Assembly: GCF_016863635.1 (NCBI RefSeq) | Contig: NZ_BOPG01000037.1 | Location: 1-64,000, forward strand | Origin: Virgisporangium aurantiacum | Lineage (GTDB): Bacteria; Actinomycetota; Actinomycetes; Mycobacteriales; Micromonosporaceae | Reading direction: 5' to 3' | Length of the DNA: 64,000 bases | Translations under genes and position numbers: made by a program | Part shown: in pieces, positions 17,220 through 25,474 of the stretch | Numbering within the stretch: position 1 is the first letter of the stretch | How the letters are laid out: each line of letters opens with the position of its first letter | The notes under the pieces: generated by a model | What the model was told of the DNA's origin: nothing | What the model saw: only the letters and a program-made list of their open reading frames with translations | Database searches by the model: none

Positions 17220-18272
17220 CTACCGGTGATGGAGGCGCTTGCCGCGGACGATGACCGCACGGGGCTTGTCGAGCTGGCCGAGGTCGGTGCGGGGGTCCGC
17301 GTCGTACACGACGGCATCGGCGGGGGCGCCGGGTGCGAGGCCGGGCAGACCCAGGAAGGATCTGGCCGTCCAGGACGCGGCGGCGATCGCCTCGTGCGGT
17401 GACACGCCGGCGGCGACCAGGGCGCGGATCTCACCGACGATGCCGCCGTGGGGACGCGAATCGGTGCCGGCCAGGACCGTCACACCGGCCTCGACCGCGG
17501 CCGCGGTGAGCGGGCCGTGCGCGCCGGCTCCCGCCACGTACCACTGCTTGCGTGGGCTGTCGGGCGCGGATCGGGCCCGCTCCAGCGAACCCGTGATCAC
17601 CGACAGGGTCGGCGTCAGCGCGATGCCCCGCTCGGCCATGCGGGGCAACAACTGCGGGTCGAGGCACATGCCGTGCTCCAGCGAGTCGAGGCCGGCCTCG
17701 ACCGCGACCGCACCGCCGTCGGGGTGCTGCGAGTGCACGGCCAGGCGGCCGCCCACCGCGTGGACGCGCGCGACCGCCTCGCGCAACACGTCGACCGGCA
17801 TGACGTCGTCGCCGACGGACCAGTCGATCACGACCTTCGCCCAGCCGGTGCGTGCCGCCTGCGCCGCCGCGACGGCGGGCACGTCGGCAAGGGCGGGACG
17901 GCGTCCCCACCCGTCGAAGAACTGGCCGTGCTGGGCGATCCAGGGTCCGGCGTGGACGGCGCGCGGGCCGTCGTCGAGGTAGCCGAACCAGTCGGGCGGA
18001 TCACCGGCGAGGCCCGGTGCGCGGATCAGTGCGACGCCGGCCACCACGTGCGCGCGCAGGTCGGCCCGGAGAACGTCGTGGTCGAGCGGCTGGCCGGGTT
18101 CTTCCGCACCCGGATGCGTGTGCGCGTCGACCAGGCCGGGCAGCAGCCAGCCCTCGGCCACCAGGTCGGCGCCGGCCACCGGATCCGTGGTCCACCGGTC
18201 GCCGTCGGCGTAGAGGTCGACGGGCTCGCCGTCCGGAAGAGCGAAACCACGGATCCGAAGCGCTGGCACCAC
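17220..18272 (-). CDS. Amidohydrolase family protein
   Basis: About 350 residues. The first metal motif DAHTHPG is near residue 60. HSQHPDGG and SLEHGMCLDP supply the next histidines, and AGTDSRPHGG the catalytic Asp. This is the layout of the imidazolonepropionase/prolidase-like amidohydrolase subgroup. The frame is open to 18398, but two consecutive GTG codons at 18272 and 18269 follow a GAGAGGGG ribosome site, so I start at 18272. It is first in a probable two-gene unit with the methyltransferase. The substrate is unknown. Confidence 0.85.
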   Translation of the reverse strand: MVPALRIRGFALPDGEPVDLYADGDRWTTDPVAGADLVAEGWLLPGLVDAHTHPGAEEPGQPLDHDVLRADLRAHVVAGVALIRAPGLAGDPPDWFGYLDDGPRAVHAGPWIAQHGQFFDGWGRRPALADVPAVAAAQAARTGWAKVVIDWSVGDDVMPVDVLREAVARVHAVGGRLAVHSQHPDGGAVAVEAGLDSLEHGMCLDPQLLPRMAERGIALTPTLSVITGSLERARSAPDSPRKQWYVAGAGAHGPLTAAAVEAGVTVLAGTDSRPHGGIVGEIRALVAAGVSPHEAIAAASWTARSFLGLPGLAPGAPADAVVYDADPRTDLGQLDKPRAVIVRGKRLHHR

Positions 18273-18419
18273 ACGGCCCCTCTCGATGTCACCCACCGGC
18301 GCGGCCAGCCTATCCACGCCTACCGCGGGCCGCCCATGGTGAGCCGGGCCGCCCGGGTGGTACCGACGGTGACCACCGCCGCGGTACCGCCGGTGCACGC
18401 AAAACCAACACGCGGGTGG

Positions 18420-19589
18420 TCAGCCCGCGACGATCAGTCGCCGGGCCAGGCCCGGGATTCCCCGGACGCTTTCCGGTTCGTAGTTGGACAGGATCACGGT
18501 CACGTATCCGCTGTCGGGATAGAAGACCAGGTCGGCCGCGGCGCCGTTGGTGGCGCCGCCGCTGTGTCCGTACGACCAGTGGTCGCCGGCGACGGTGGCG
18601 ATCGGTCCGTAGCCCGTGAAGGCGGTCAGCGGGTCCGGGCCGGGTGGCGGTGGCATGGGCAGCCTCGGGCTGAGCGTCAGGCGGGTGTAGGCCGGGTCGA
18701 GGAGCCGTTCCTCCCACAGCGCGTGGGCGAACCGTTCCATCTGGGCGCAGGTCGCGAACGCGCCGGGCTGGAACATCTGCGTGTCGAGGTTGTCGACGCG
18801 GTCCGTCGATCCCGGCGGACGGTAGTAGCCGTGGGCGATGCGGCGGTCCGTACGCAACTGCGGCACGGTGTAGAAGCCGGCGTTGCCCATTCCGGCGGTG
18901 CGGAAGATGTGCTCGCCGACGTAGTCGTGGTAGTCCTGCCCGGACACCCGCTCGACGATCCGTTCGAGCAGGAAGTACGCGGAGTTGCTGTACCGGCTGC
19001 CCGCACCGGGTGGGAAGGCGAGCGTCTCCCCGCGCACGAACGCGCCGATCGCGTCGGTCTGCTGTCGCACGCTGGTCCACGTGCGAACCACGTCCCAGAA
19101 ACCGGGGTCGCCGTAGAAGTCGCCCAGGCCGGAGGTGTGGGTCAACAGGTGGTGGACCGTCACCCGGTCGGCGATCTCGGCCGGGAATCCGTCCAGGTGC
19201 CGGCCGATCGGGTCGAGGTGGCTGAGCGTGCCGCGCTGCGCCAACTGCGCGATCGCGACGGCGACGAACAGCTTGGCGACCGAGGCCAGGCCGAACAACG
19301 TGTCCGGCCCGATCGGCACCTGGCGTGCCTTGTCGGCCATGCCGTACGACCGGGACAGCACCGTGCGTCCCCGATGGGTGATCAGCACGCTGCCGGAGAA
19401 CACGTCCCGGGCCGCGAGGTCGGCGATCAGCCGGTCGAGTTCGCCGCCGGGCCGCAGCCCGGCGGGCACCCGCGGCGACGATTGCGCGGCTGCGGGTCGG
19501 GGGCGGCCGGCCGGGACGGCCAGGCCCGCGGTGGCGGCGACCGAGGCGGTACCCAACAGCCGGAGCGTCGCTCGGCGAGTCGTGGTCAT
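18420..19589 (-). CDS. Exported serine hydrolase, beta-lactamase/DD-peptidase family (S12)
   Basis: 389 residues starting at ATG 19589 with a Tat-like signal (TTTRRATLRLLGTASVAAT). Active-site signatures: SVAK (Ser103, Lys106), YSNSAY, and HSGG in place of KTG. These define class C-like esterases and D-aminopeptidases rather than true beta-lactamases. The frame remains open upstream to 19952, but that part is the shadow of the response regulator gene. It is divergent from the two-component system, with a 112-bp shared promoter region, so it may be a target of it. Confidence 0.88.
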   Translation of the reverse strand: MTTTRRATLRLLGTASVAATAGLAVPAGRPRPAAAQSSPRVPAGLRPGGELDRLIADLAARDVFSGSVLITHRGRTVLSRSYGMADKARQVPIGPDTLFGLASVAKLFVAVAIAQLAQRGTLSHLDPIGRHLDGFPAEIADRVTVHHLLTHTSGLGDFYGDPGFWDVVRTWTSVRQQTDAIGAFVRGETLAFPPGAGSRYSNSAYFLLERIVERVSGQDYHDYVGEHIFRTAGMGNAGFYTVPQLRTDRRIAHGYYRPPGSTDRVDNLDTQMFQPGAFATCAQMERFAHALWEERLLDPAYTRLTLSPRLPMPPPPGPDPLTAFTGYGPIATVAGDHWSYGHSGGATNGAAADLVFYPDSGYVTVILSNYEPESVRGIPGLARRLIVAG

Positions 19590-19701
19590 GGGTTCATCAA
19601 CCCTTTCCGTAGCGGTGAAGGCGAGAGCCAAAGTTCTACGGAGCCGCCGGTTGCACCGCGGTGACACCGCCACGCAACGCCCTTTGGGGGACGCTGGGAG
19701 C

Positions 19702-20367
19702 ATGCGGGTACTGGTGATCGACGACGACGTGGAACTCGCCGAGGCGATCGGCGTCGGGCTGCGCCGCGAGCGGATGGCGGTCGACGTCGCCAACGGCGGT
19801 GCCGACGGGCTGGAACGCGCCCAGCGATGCGGATACGACGTCATCGTGCTCGACCGGGACCTGCCCGACGTCCACGGTGACGAGGTGTGCACGCGGCTGG
19901 TCGCCGCCGGGTGCCGCAGCCGGCTGCTGATGCTCACCGCCGCCGCCACCATCGAGGACCGGGTCGACGGACTCTCCCTGGGCGCCGACGACTACCTGCC
20001 CAAACCGTTCGCCTTCACGGAACTGGTCGCGCGGATCCGCGCGTTGTTCCGCCGCGCCCAGCCGGCGCTGCCGCCGGTGCTGGGACGGCACGGGGTGTGG
20101 CTGGACCCGGCCCGGGGGACCGCCGGCCGCGACGGCCGGCCGCTCGAACTCGGACCCAAGGAGTTCGGCGTGCTGGAACTGCTGCTGGCCGCCGGTGGCC
20201 GGGTGGTGCCGGCCGAGGAACTGCTCGAACGCGTCTGGGACGAGATGGCCGACCCGTTCACCACCGCCGTGAAGGTGACGATCAGCCGGCTCCGCCGCAA
20301 GCTCGGCGAACCGCCGCTGATCGAGACCGTGGCGCAGGCCGGATACCGGATCGGGGACGAGGGATGA
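19702..20367 (+). CDS. Response regulator, OmpR/PhoB family
   Basis: 221 residues. The receiver domain has the acidic pocket at residues 7-9, the phospho-acceptor Asp51 (VLDRDLPD) and the conserved Lys in YLPKPF. The C-terminal winged helix includes the recognition region TTAVKVTISRLRRKLG. The ATG at 19702 has GGGGG upstream. The stop overlaps the histidine kinase start (ATGA), so the pair is coupled. The receiver is most like those of small actinobacterial systems sensing envelope conditions; the signal is unknown. Confidence 0.93.
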   Translation: MRVLVIDDDVELAEAIGVGLRRERMAVDVANGGADGLERAQRCGYDVIVLDRDLPDVHGDEVCTRLVAAGCRSRLLMLTAAATIEDRVDGLSLGADDYLPKPFAFTELVARIRALFRRAQPALPPVLGRHGVWLDPARGTAGRDGRPLELGPKEFGVLELLLAAGGRVVPAEELLERVWDEMADPFTTAVKVTISRLRRKLGEPPLIETVAQAGYRIGDEG

Positions 20368-21467
20368 GGCCCCGCCCCACCGTCCGGCTCCGGCTCACGC
20401 TGCTCTACGGCGCGCTGTTCCTGGTCTCCGGGATCGTGCTGCTGGCGATCACGTATTTCCTGGTGGGGGACCGGATCAGGGTCCTCGTTTACGACCCGCC
20501 GCCGGGTGGCGGCTCCCTGCCGCCGGTGGACGCCATCGCCGGCCGGCGGCAGAGCACGGACGTGCGCGGGCTGCTGGTGGTCCAGTCGGGCATCGCACTG
20601 GCGATCATGACCGTCGTGTCACTGGCGCTGGGGTGGGTGATGGCCGGCCGGGTGCTGCGTCCGCTCCGCACGATCACCGCCGCCACCCTGGACATCTCAG
20701 CGCACAACCTGCACGAACGGCTCGCGCTGGCCGGACCCGACGACGAGCTCAAGGAACTCGGCGACACGGTCGACGGCCTGCTCGCCCGCCTGGAGGCGGC
20801 GTTCGCCGCGCAACGGCAGTTCGTGGCGAACGCGTCCCATGAACTGCGCACGCCGCTGGCCCGGCAGCGCACCCTGCTGGAGGTGGCGATCGCCGACCCG
20901 GATCCGGACGTCGGCACGCTGCTCGCCACCTGCGAGCGGGTGCTGCGCGCGGGACTCCAGCAGGAGCGGCTCATCGAGGCGCTGCTGACGCTCGCCCGCA
21001 GCGAACGCGGTCTCGAACACCGCGAGCCGGTCGACCTGCGCACCGTCACCGAGGAGGTCGTCGCCGGCCAGCGCACGAGCGGGGTGGACGTCCGCGCCAC
21101 GCTCGGGCCCGCCGCCGTCCGCGGCGACCGGCGACTGACCGAACGGCTGGTCGCCAACCTCGTCGACAACGCCGTGCGCCACAACGTGCCCGGCGGCCAC
21201 GTGGACGTGACGACGGCCACCGTCGACGGCCGGCCCACCCTCCGGATCGCCAACACCGGACCGGTGGTGCCGGCCGCCGAGATCCAGCGGCTGCTGCGGC
21301 CGTTCCAGCGGCTGACCGGCCGGCGTCAGGCCAATCCCGACGGACTGGGTCTCGGCCTACCCATCGCCGCGGCGATCGCGGCCGCGCACGACGCCGAGTT
21401 GACCGCGCGCCCCCGCCCCGACGGCGGCCTCGTCACCGACGTCACGTATCCGGCCGCCGATCGCTGA
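20364..21467 (+). CDS. Sensor histidine kinase
   Basis: 367 residues with two membrane helices (about 12-34 and 72-95) around a short periplasmic loop, and then HAMP. The dimerisation/phospho-acceptor helix follows with His159 (FVANASHELRTPLARQR). The ATP-binding domain has an N-box (LVANLVDNAVRHN) and a G-box (DGLGLGLPIAAAIAAAHD). The short sensor loop of about 35 residues suggests intramembrane sensing, often seen with cell-envelope stress systems. Its 3' end overlaps the convergent LtrA-like gene by 26 bp. Confidence 0.92.
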   Translation: MRPRPTVRLRLTLLYGALFLVSGIVLLAITYFLVGDRIRVLVYDPPPGGGSLPPVDAIAGRRQSTDVRGLLVVQSGIALAIMTVVSLALGWVMAGRVLRPLRTITAATLDISAHNLHERLALAGPDDELKELGDTVDGLLARLEAAFAAQRQFVANASHELRTPLARQRTLLEVAIADPDPDVGTLLATCERVLRAGLQQERLIEALLTLARSERGLEHREPVDLRTVTEEVVAGQRTSGVDVRATLGPAAVRGDRRLTERLVANLVDNAVRHNVPGGHVDVTTATVDGRPTLRIANTGPVVPAAEIQRLLRPFQRLTGRRQANPDGLGLGLPIAAAIAAAHDAELTARPRPDGGLVTDVTYPAADR

Positions 21468-22614
21468 GCGACTCGAACGCGACCAGGGCGGCGACGACGA
21501 CCGTGAGCAGCGCGAGCGTGACCAGCGCGGGCAGCGCGCCACCGAGCCAGCCGAGCGGCACCAGGAGCAGCGCCACCGCCAACCGGACCGGGTTGAGCCG
21601 GCCGGTGGTGCGGCGTTGGAACGCGACGTGGCCGAGCAGGTACAGCACCACGCCACCGACCAGCGCCGCCAGCGCGATGCCCTTCAGCGGGTCCGAAAGG
21701 GAATGGTCCCCGACGTACTGCAGGACCTTCTTGAGACCGAGGGCGAGCAGCACGATTCCGGCGACGAGCGGCAGGTGCAGGAAGCTGTAGGCGTCCCGGG
21801 CCAGGCCGGCGCGCCGCTCCTCGTCGGCGGCCGCCAGAGCGTGCTCGGCGACGCGCGCCGAGACGTCGAAGTAGGCCCACCACAGCGAGCCGGCCAGCGC
21901 CAGGCCCAGGATCGACGCGGCCACGATCGGACCGGAGATCGGCAGTTGGGCGACCCCCACCCCGATCGCCACGATCGACTCGCCCAACGCGACGATGACG
22001 ATGAGCCCGTGCCGCTCCGCGAAGTGACCCGGCGAGCGGACCCGCCAGCCGTGCACCCCGCCGACGTAGGTCCCCGCGTAGTCGGCCACCAGGGCGGCGA
22101 CCCACAGCCACGTCTGCGCGGCGCCGTCGGTGGCCGCGGCGGCGAGCAGCAGCGCGGTGCCGGCCAGCATCGCCGGGGTGAAGCGCAGCAACTGGGCGCG
22201 CAGCGCCGGGTCGCCCGGCGACGAGGCGTAGAACAGCAGCAGGTGCACCGCGCGGAAGCCGAAGTAGCACACCGCGATCACGACCGGCCCGGACAGCCCG
22301 CCCGGCGCGTCGTCGAAGCTCTCCGGGATGCACAGGGCCAGGACGAACATGGCCGCCATCGCCGCGAACATCCCGACCCGGGCGACCCCCTCGTCGGCGC
22401 GGACCAGGTTGCCCAGCCACGCGTAGGCGGTCCAGCTCCACCACAGCAACGCGGTCACCAGCAGGCCGCGGAGCAGTCCGTGGCCGGTGAGGTCGTCGGC
22501 CATCGCGGCCGTCACCTGCGTCAGGGCGAAGACGAACACCAGGTCCAGGAACAGTTCCAGGGTGGTGACCGACCCGGTCTCCGTCATCGGCCGCACCGGC
22601 ATCCGCGCGCTCAT
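21442..22614 (-). CDS. Low temperature requirement A (LtrA)-like membrane protein
   Basis: 390 residues, about ten or more membrane helices. The start of the LtrA family is present (TTLELFLDLVFVFALTQV), as is the conserved GLIVIVALGESIVAIGVG segment. The ATG at 22614 overlaps the stop of the globin gene (ATGA), so the two are translationally coupled and transcribed globin first. LtrA proteins were named from a cold-sensitive Listeria mutant; their molecular role is not settled. Confidence 0.87.
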   Translation of the reverse strand: MSARMPVRPMTETGSVTTLELFLDLVFVFALTQVTAAMADDLTGHGLLRGLLVTALLWWSWTAYAWLGNLVRADEGVARVGMFAAMAAMFVLALCIPESFDDAPGGLSGPVVIAVCYFGFRAVHLLLFYASSPGDPALRAQLLRFTPAMLAGTALLLAAAATDGAAQTWLWVAALVADYAGTYVGGVHGWRVRSPGHFAERHGLIVIVALGESIVAIGVGVAQLPISGPIVAASILGLALAGSLWWAYFDVSARVAEHALAAADEERRAGLARDAYSFLHLPLVAGIVLLALGLKKVLQYVGDHSLSDPLKGIALAALVGGVVLYLLGHVAFQRRTTGRLNPVRLAVALLLVPLGWLGGALPALVTLALLTVVVAALVAFESLSDRRPDT

Positions 22615-23372
22615 CCGCGGTACGGCGGTGCCACGCCCCAGCCCCAGTGCGGCACGGGGGCCTGGCCGAACGGTTCCGCGTCGGGTTGGGAGTTGGCCCG
22701 GGCCAGGCGGGTGCCCCACTCGATGTAGCCCATGAACGCGGCCCGGAACTCCGGGTCGTCGGGAAGTCCGACCTCGTCGGCGGCGTCGGCCAGCAGGCTG
22801 ATCCAGCGTCGCCGTTGCGGTTCGGTGATGGCCTTGCCCAGGTGCTGGGAGAGCATGTGCGGGTAGCCGCCGCGCTCGGTGGTGTACCGGTTCGGGCCGC
22901 CGAAGACCTCGGCGAGCCACATCGCCACGAACTTCGGGTGTTCGGGGTGCATGTGCCCGAACAGCGGCTCCAGCAGCTCGTCCTGCACCACCTCGCGGTA
23001 GAACGCGTCGGTCAGCCGCTCGAACGCCGCCGCACCGCCGGCCCACTCGTACAGGCTCGGCACCGACGCACCGGTGCCCTGCACCGCCGTCCGCTCGTAG
23101 TGCCGCATCTCCTGGATCGCCGGAACGTACGGCCGGATCTCGGCCAGGAACTCGCCGAAGTTGGCGCTGCCCCGGAAGCCGGACAGGTGATCGGTGGCGG
23201 ACGTCCAGGTGATCCGCAGGATGTAGCTCTCCGGCTCGTCGACGCAGCGGCTCAGCTCGAAGTCGACGCACTGCGGCGCCCGCCCCAGCGGCACCGCCGC
23301 CCGCGCGTACGCCGCCTCGAACTCGCCCGCCCGGTCGGCCGGGATCTGGTACCGGATGTATTCGACGATCAT
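22611..23372 (-). CDS. Fusion of antibiotic biosynthesis monooxygenase (ABM) domain and group II truncated hemoglobin
   Basis: 253 residues. The N-terminal domain (about 1-95) is a small dimeric alpha/beta ABM fold, beginning MIVEYIRYQIPADRAGEFEAA. Residues about 105-235 are a truncated hemoglobin of group II: B10 Tyr125 (TDAFYREV), proximal His177 in GGYPHMLSQHLGKAI, and the group II Trp190. The ATG at 23372 has GAGGTG upstream. Such fusions occur in some actinobacteria. They may couple O2 or NO handling at the heme to oxidation of an aromatic or quinone substrate by the ABM domain. It is divergent from a TetR gene and coupled to the LtrA-like gene. Confidence 0.88.
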   Translation of the reverse strand: MIVEYIRYQIPADRAGEFEAAYARAAVPLGRAPQCVDFELSRCVDEPESYILRITWTSATDHLSGFRGSANFGEFLAEIRPYVPAIQEMRHYERTAVQGTGASVPSLYEWAGGAAAFERLTDAFYREVVQDELLEPLFGHMHPEHPKFVAMWLAEVFGGPNRYTTERGGYPHMLSQHLGKAITEPQRRRWISLLADAADEVGLPDDPEFRAAFMGYIEWGTRLARANSQPDAEPFGQAPVPHWGWGVAPPYRG

Positions 23373-23417
23373 GGGGTCACCTCTTCGCTTGATCGGAATT
23401 TACAATACAATACTGCT

Positions 23418-24014
23418 GTGTATGGGAAAGGCCCGGGACGGGCCCGCGACGGCCGGATCGACGTGCGGGTGCTGGCCGTCGCCAAGCGACATCTGGCGCG
23501 TCACGGCTTCGACGGCATGTCGATCGCCGCGATCGCGCAGGAGGCCGGCACCACCCGGCAGGCCCTCTACCGGCGCTGGCCGACCAAGGCCGACCTGGCC
23601 GCCGCCGCCGTCGACGGCATCGAGACCCCGGTCGCGCCACGAGCGGTCCCGCCCGTCCCGCCCGGTACGCCGGACCCGCGGGCCGCCCTGGTCGCCGAGC
23701 TCGAGAACTTCGTCGCCGGTGTCAGCCGGCCGGGCCGGATGTCCCTGGTCGGCGCGATGCTGCAGGAGACCGCCGATCCCGGCGTCGTCGAGCGCTACCG
23801 GGCCCGCGTCATCGCGCCGCGACGGGCGCGGATCCTGGCCATCCTCCGCGACGCGCAGGACCTGAACCTGGTCGACGGCGACGCCGACCTCGAGGTGGCC
23901 GTCACCATGTGCACCGGCAGCTGGTACGGCCGCGCCCTCGCCGGCGACCCACCCCCGCCCGACTGGCCCAACCGTGCCGCCGCCCTGATCTGGCGGGCCG
24001 TCGGCGGCCGGTAG
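23418..24014 (+). CDS. TetR/AcrR family regulator, divergent from the globin-ABM gene
   Basis: 198 residues from a GTG at 23418. The helix-turn-helix reads MSIAAIAQEAGTTRQALYRRWPTKADLAAA. The 45-bp space to the globin gene is AT-rich (TACAATACAATAC at 23401-23413), placing promoter and operator for both genes there; a leaderless or short-leader transcript is likely. By position it probably controls the globin-LtrA pair. The ligand is unknown. Confidence 0.88.
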   Translation: MYGKGPGRARDGRIDVRVLAVAKRHLARHGFDGMSIAAIAQEAGTTRQALYRRWPTKADLAAAAVDGIETPVAPRAVPPVPPGTPDPRAALVAELENFVAGVSRPGRMSLVGAMLQETADPGVVERYRARVIAPRRARILAILRDAQDLNLVDGDADLEVAVTMCTGSWYGRALAGDPPPPDWPNRAAALIWRAVGGR

Positions 24015-24017
24015 GCG

Positions 24018-24680
24018 TCACCGCGCGGGGGTGTGGAGGATGCCGTTGATCAGGACGTTCAGGCCCCACGCGTCGCGGTCGCCGGGGGAGAGCAGGGCCT
24101 CGCGCATCGAGGTGATCATCGGGTAGCGGTCGGGCGGCAGGGAGGCGTAACGGCGGTCGGCCGCGGCGACGGTGGCCTCCTCGCCGGCGCCTTTCGTGTT
24201 GTGCGTGCTCTGCTCCGCGGCGGCGGCCGCGATGTGGAGGTAGAGCAGGTCCACGGCCCAGGCGGCGGTGGTCTCGGCCAGGCCGCCCTCCGTGAGCAGG
24301 ACGAGCATGCGGTCGAGGATCAGCAGGGCGTTGTCGCCGGTCGGGATCCGGCCGAGGGCGACCGCGGCCAGTCCCTCGTGGCGGCTCATGGCCTCGATCG
24401 CGGCGGCGGCCAGGGCCATGAGCCGGTCCCGCCAGGTGCCGTCGGCGGCCAGGGGGACGTGGGCGAGCGCCGCGTCGAGCATCGCGGCCATGAGGTCGTC
24501 GCGATTGGCGACGTAGACGTAGAGCGACGCCGGACCCGTGTCCAGCTCCGTGGCGACGCGACGCATGGTCAGGGCGTCCAGGCCGTCCCGGTCGAGGATC
24601 TCCAGGCCGGTGGCCACGATGACGTCGCGGCTGAGGGGTGCCTTCGCCGGCCGGGCGCGGCGGCTGATCGGCTGGCTCAT
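24018..24680 (-). CDS. TetR/AcrR family repressor (TetR_C type)
   Basis: 220 residues. The helix-turn-helix is in LTMRRVATELDTGPASLYVYVANRDDL and the C-terminal domain resembles those of drug-responsive TetR repressors. It is divergent from a decayed MFS efflux gene, and the 107-bp space between them holds four matching operators. It is convergent with the other TetR gene, with only 3 bp between stops. Codon use is normal and all key residues are present, so the regulator itself appears intact. Confidence 0.9.
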   Translation of the reverse strand: MSQPISRRARPAKAPLSRDVIVATGLEILDRDGLDALTMRRVATELDTGPASLYVYVANRDDLMAAMLDAALAHVPLAADGTWRDRLMALAAAAIEAMSRHEGLAAVALGRIPTGDNALLILDRMLVLLTEGGLAETTAAWAVDLLYLHIAAAAAEQSTHNTKGAGEEATVAAADRRYASLPPDRYPMITSMREALLSPGDRDAWGLNVLINGILHTPAR

Positions 24681-24692
24681 GCGACGAGCCTA

Positions 24693-24766
24693 GCGAACAT
24701 CGTTTGACACGAACGGCGTTCGTTCCTATGGTTGAACGAACGATGTTCGCTACGAACAACGTTCGT
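24693..24766. promoter_or_regulatory. Array of four TetR operators (ACGAAC-N3-GTTCGT)
   Basis: Four 15-bp palindromic sites: 24693-24707 (degenerate, GCGAAC-ATC-GTTTGA), 24709-24723 (perfect), 24736-24750 (one change) and 24752-24766 (perfect). The sites fall into two pairs, each with a 16-bp centre-to-centre spacing, which suggests paired or cooperative dimer binding. One pair lies on the TetR side and the other on the efflux-gene side. Confidence 0.8.
24704..24732 (+). promoter_or_regulatory. Sigma-70-type promoter of the MFS remnant
   Basis: TTGACA at 24704-24709 and TATGGT at 24727-24732 are separated by 17 bp. The -35 element lies between operators 1 and 2 and the spacer contains operator 2, so repressor binding would block RNA polymerase. 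Confidence 0.65.
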
Positions 24767-24787
24767 CCTGCTCACGAAGGCTCTTTC

Positions 24788-25464
24788 ATGACCACCACCA
24801 CCCTGTCCGCCGGCACGCGGCTCCGCTGGGCGATCCTCGGCGTGATCCTGGCGGCCGAGGTCCTCGACCTGATCGACGCCACCGTCACCAACCTCGCGGC
24901 GCCCACGATCACTGCCTCCCTGGGCGGCGGCGCGTCCCTCGTCCAGTGGCTCGGCGCGTCCTATGCCCTGGCCCTGGGCGTGCTCCTGGTCGTCGGCGGG
25001 CGGCTCGGCGACCGGTACGGGCGCCGCCGCGTCTTTCTCACCGGCCTCGCCGGGTTCACGGTGGCGTCCGTCGCCTGCGGCCTGCTCTACGTCGTCTCCC
25101 TGTTCCTGCAGGGCGGCCTGGGTTACTCACCCCTGCGCACCGCGCTGACCGGCAGGTCGTTGCCGCCGCGCTGGTGATCGGCCTCGGCATGGGCACCTGC
25201 TTCGGGACCGTCTACGACATCACGCTCGGCGACGTCACGCCCGCGGAGGCGGGCGCCGGCTCCGGATCCCTCACCGCGGTGCAGCAACTCGCCAACGCGC
25301 TCGGCGCCGCCGCCGTCACCACCGTCTACCTCCACACGGCTGCCGGGCCCGCCCCCGCCATGACCCGCAGCCTGCTGACCGTGGCCGCCATCACGCTCGC
25401 GTGCTGCTGCCTGGTCGGCCTGCTACCTCGACACGCCCGAGCCGGGCACCACTCCGACCACTAG
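24788..25464 (+). pseudogene. Decayed MFS (DHA2/EmrB-type) efflux transporter
   Basis: The reading starts normally at ATG 24788 (helices 1-3, with LVQWLGASYALALGVLLVVGG and the RLGDRYGRRR loop). After VASVACG it jumps directly to a segment belonging to a much later part of the family (LLYVVSLFLQGGLGYSPLR). It then ends at a premature stop at 25175-25177. The 3' part continues in another frame with the final helices (GLGMGTCFGTVYDITLGDV; AVQQLANALGAAAVTTVYL) up to 25464. Two internal deletions, the second causing a frameshift, would explain this. About 220 of an expected 450-500 residues remain, so it should be non-functional. Confidence 0.85.
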
Positions 25465-25474
25465 AAGGACACCG

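Noticed and set aside
24788..25464. A short functional MFS-like protein
   Set aside because: The frame breaks in the middle and the remaining helices come from non-adjacent parts of the family, so an intact small transporter is unlikely.
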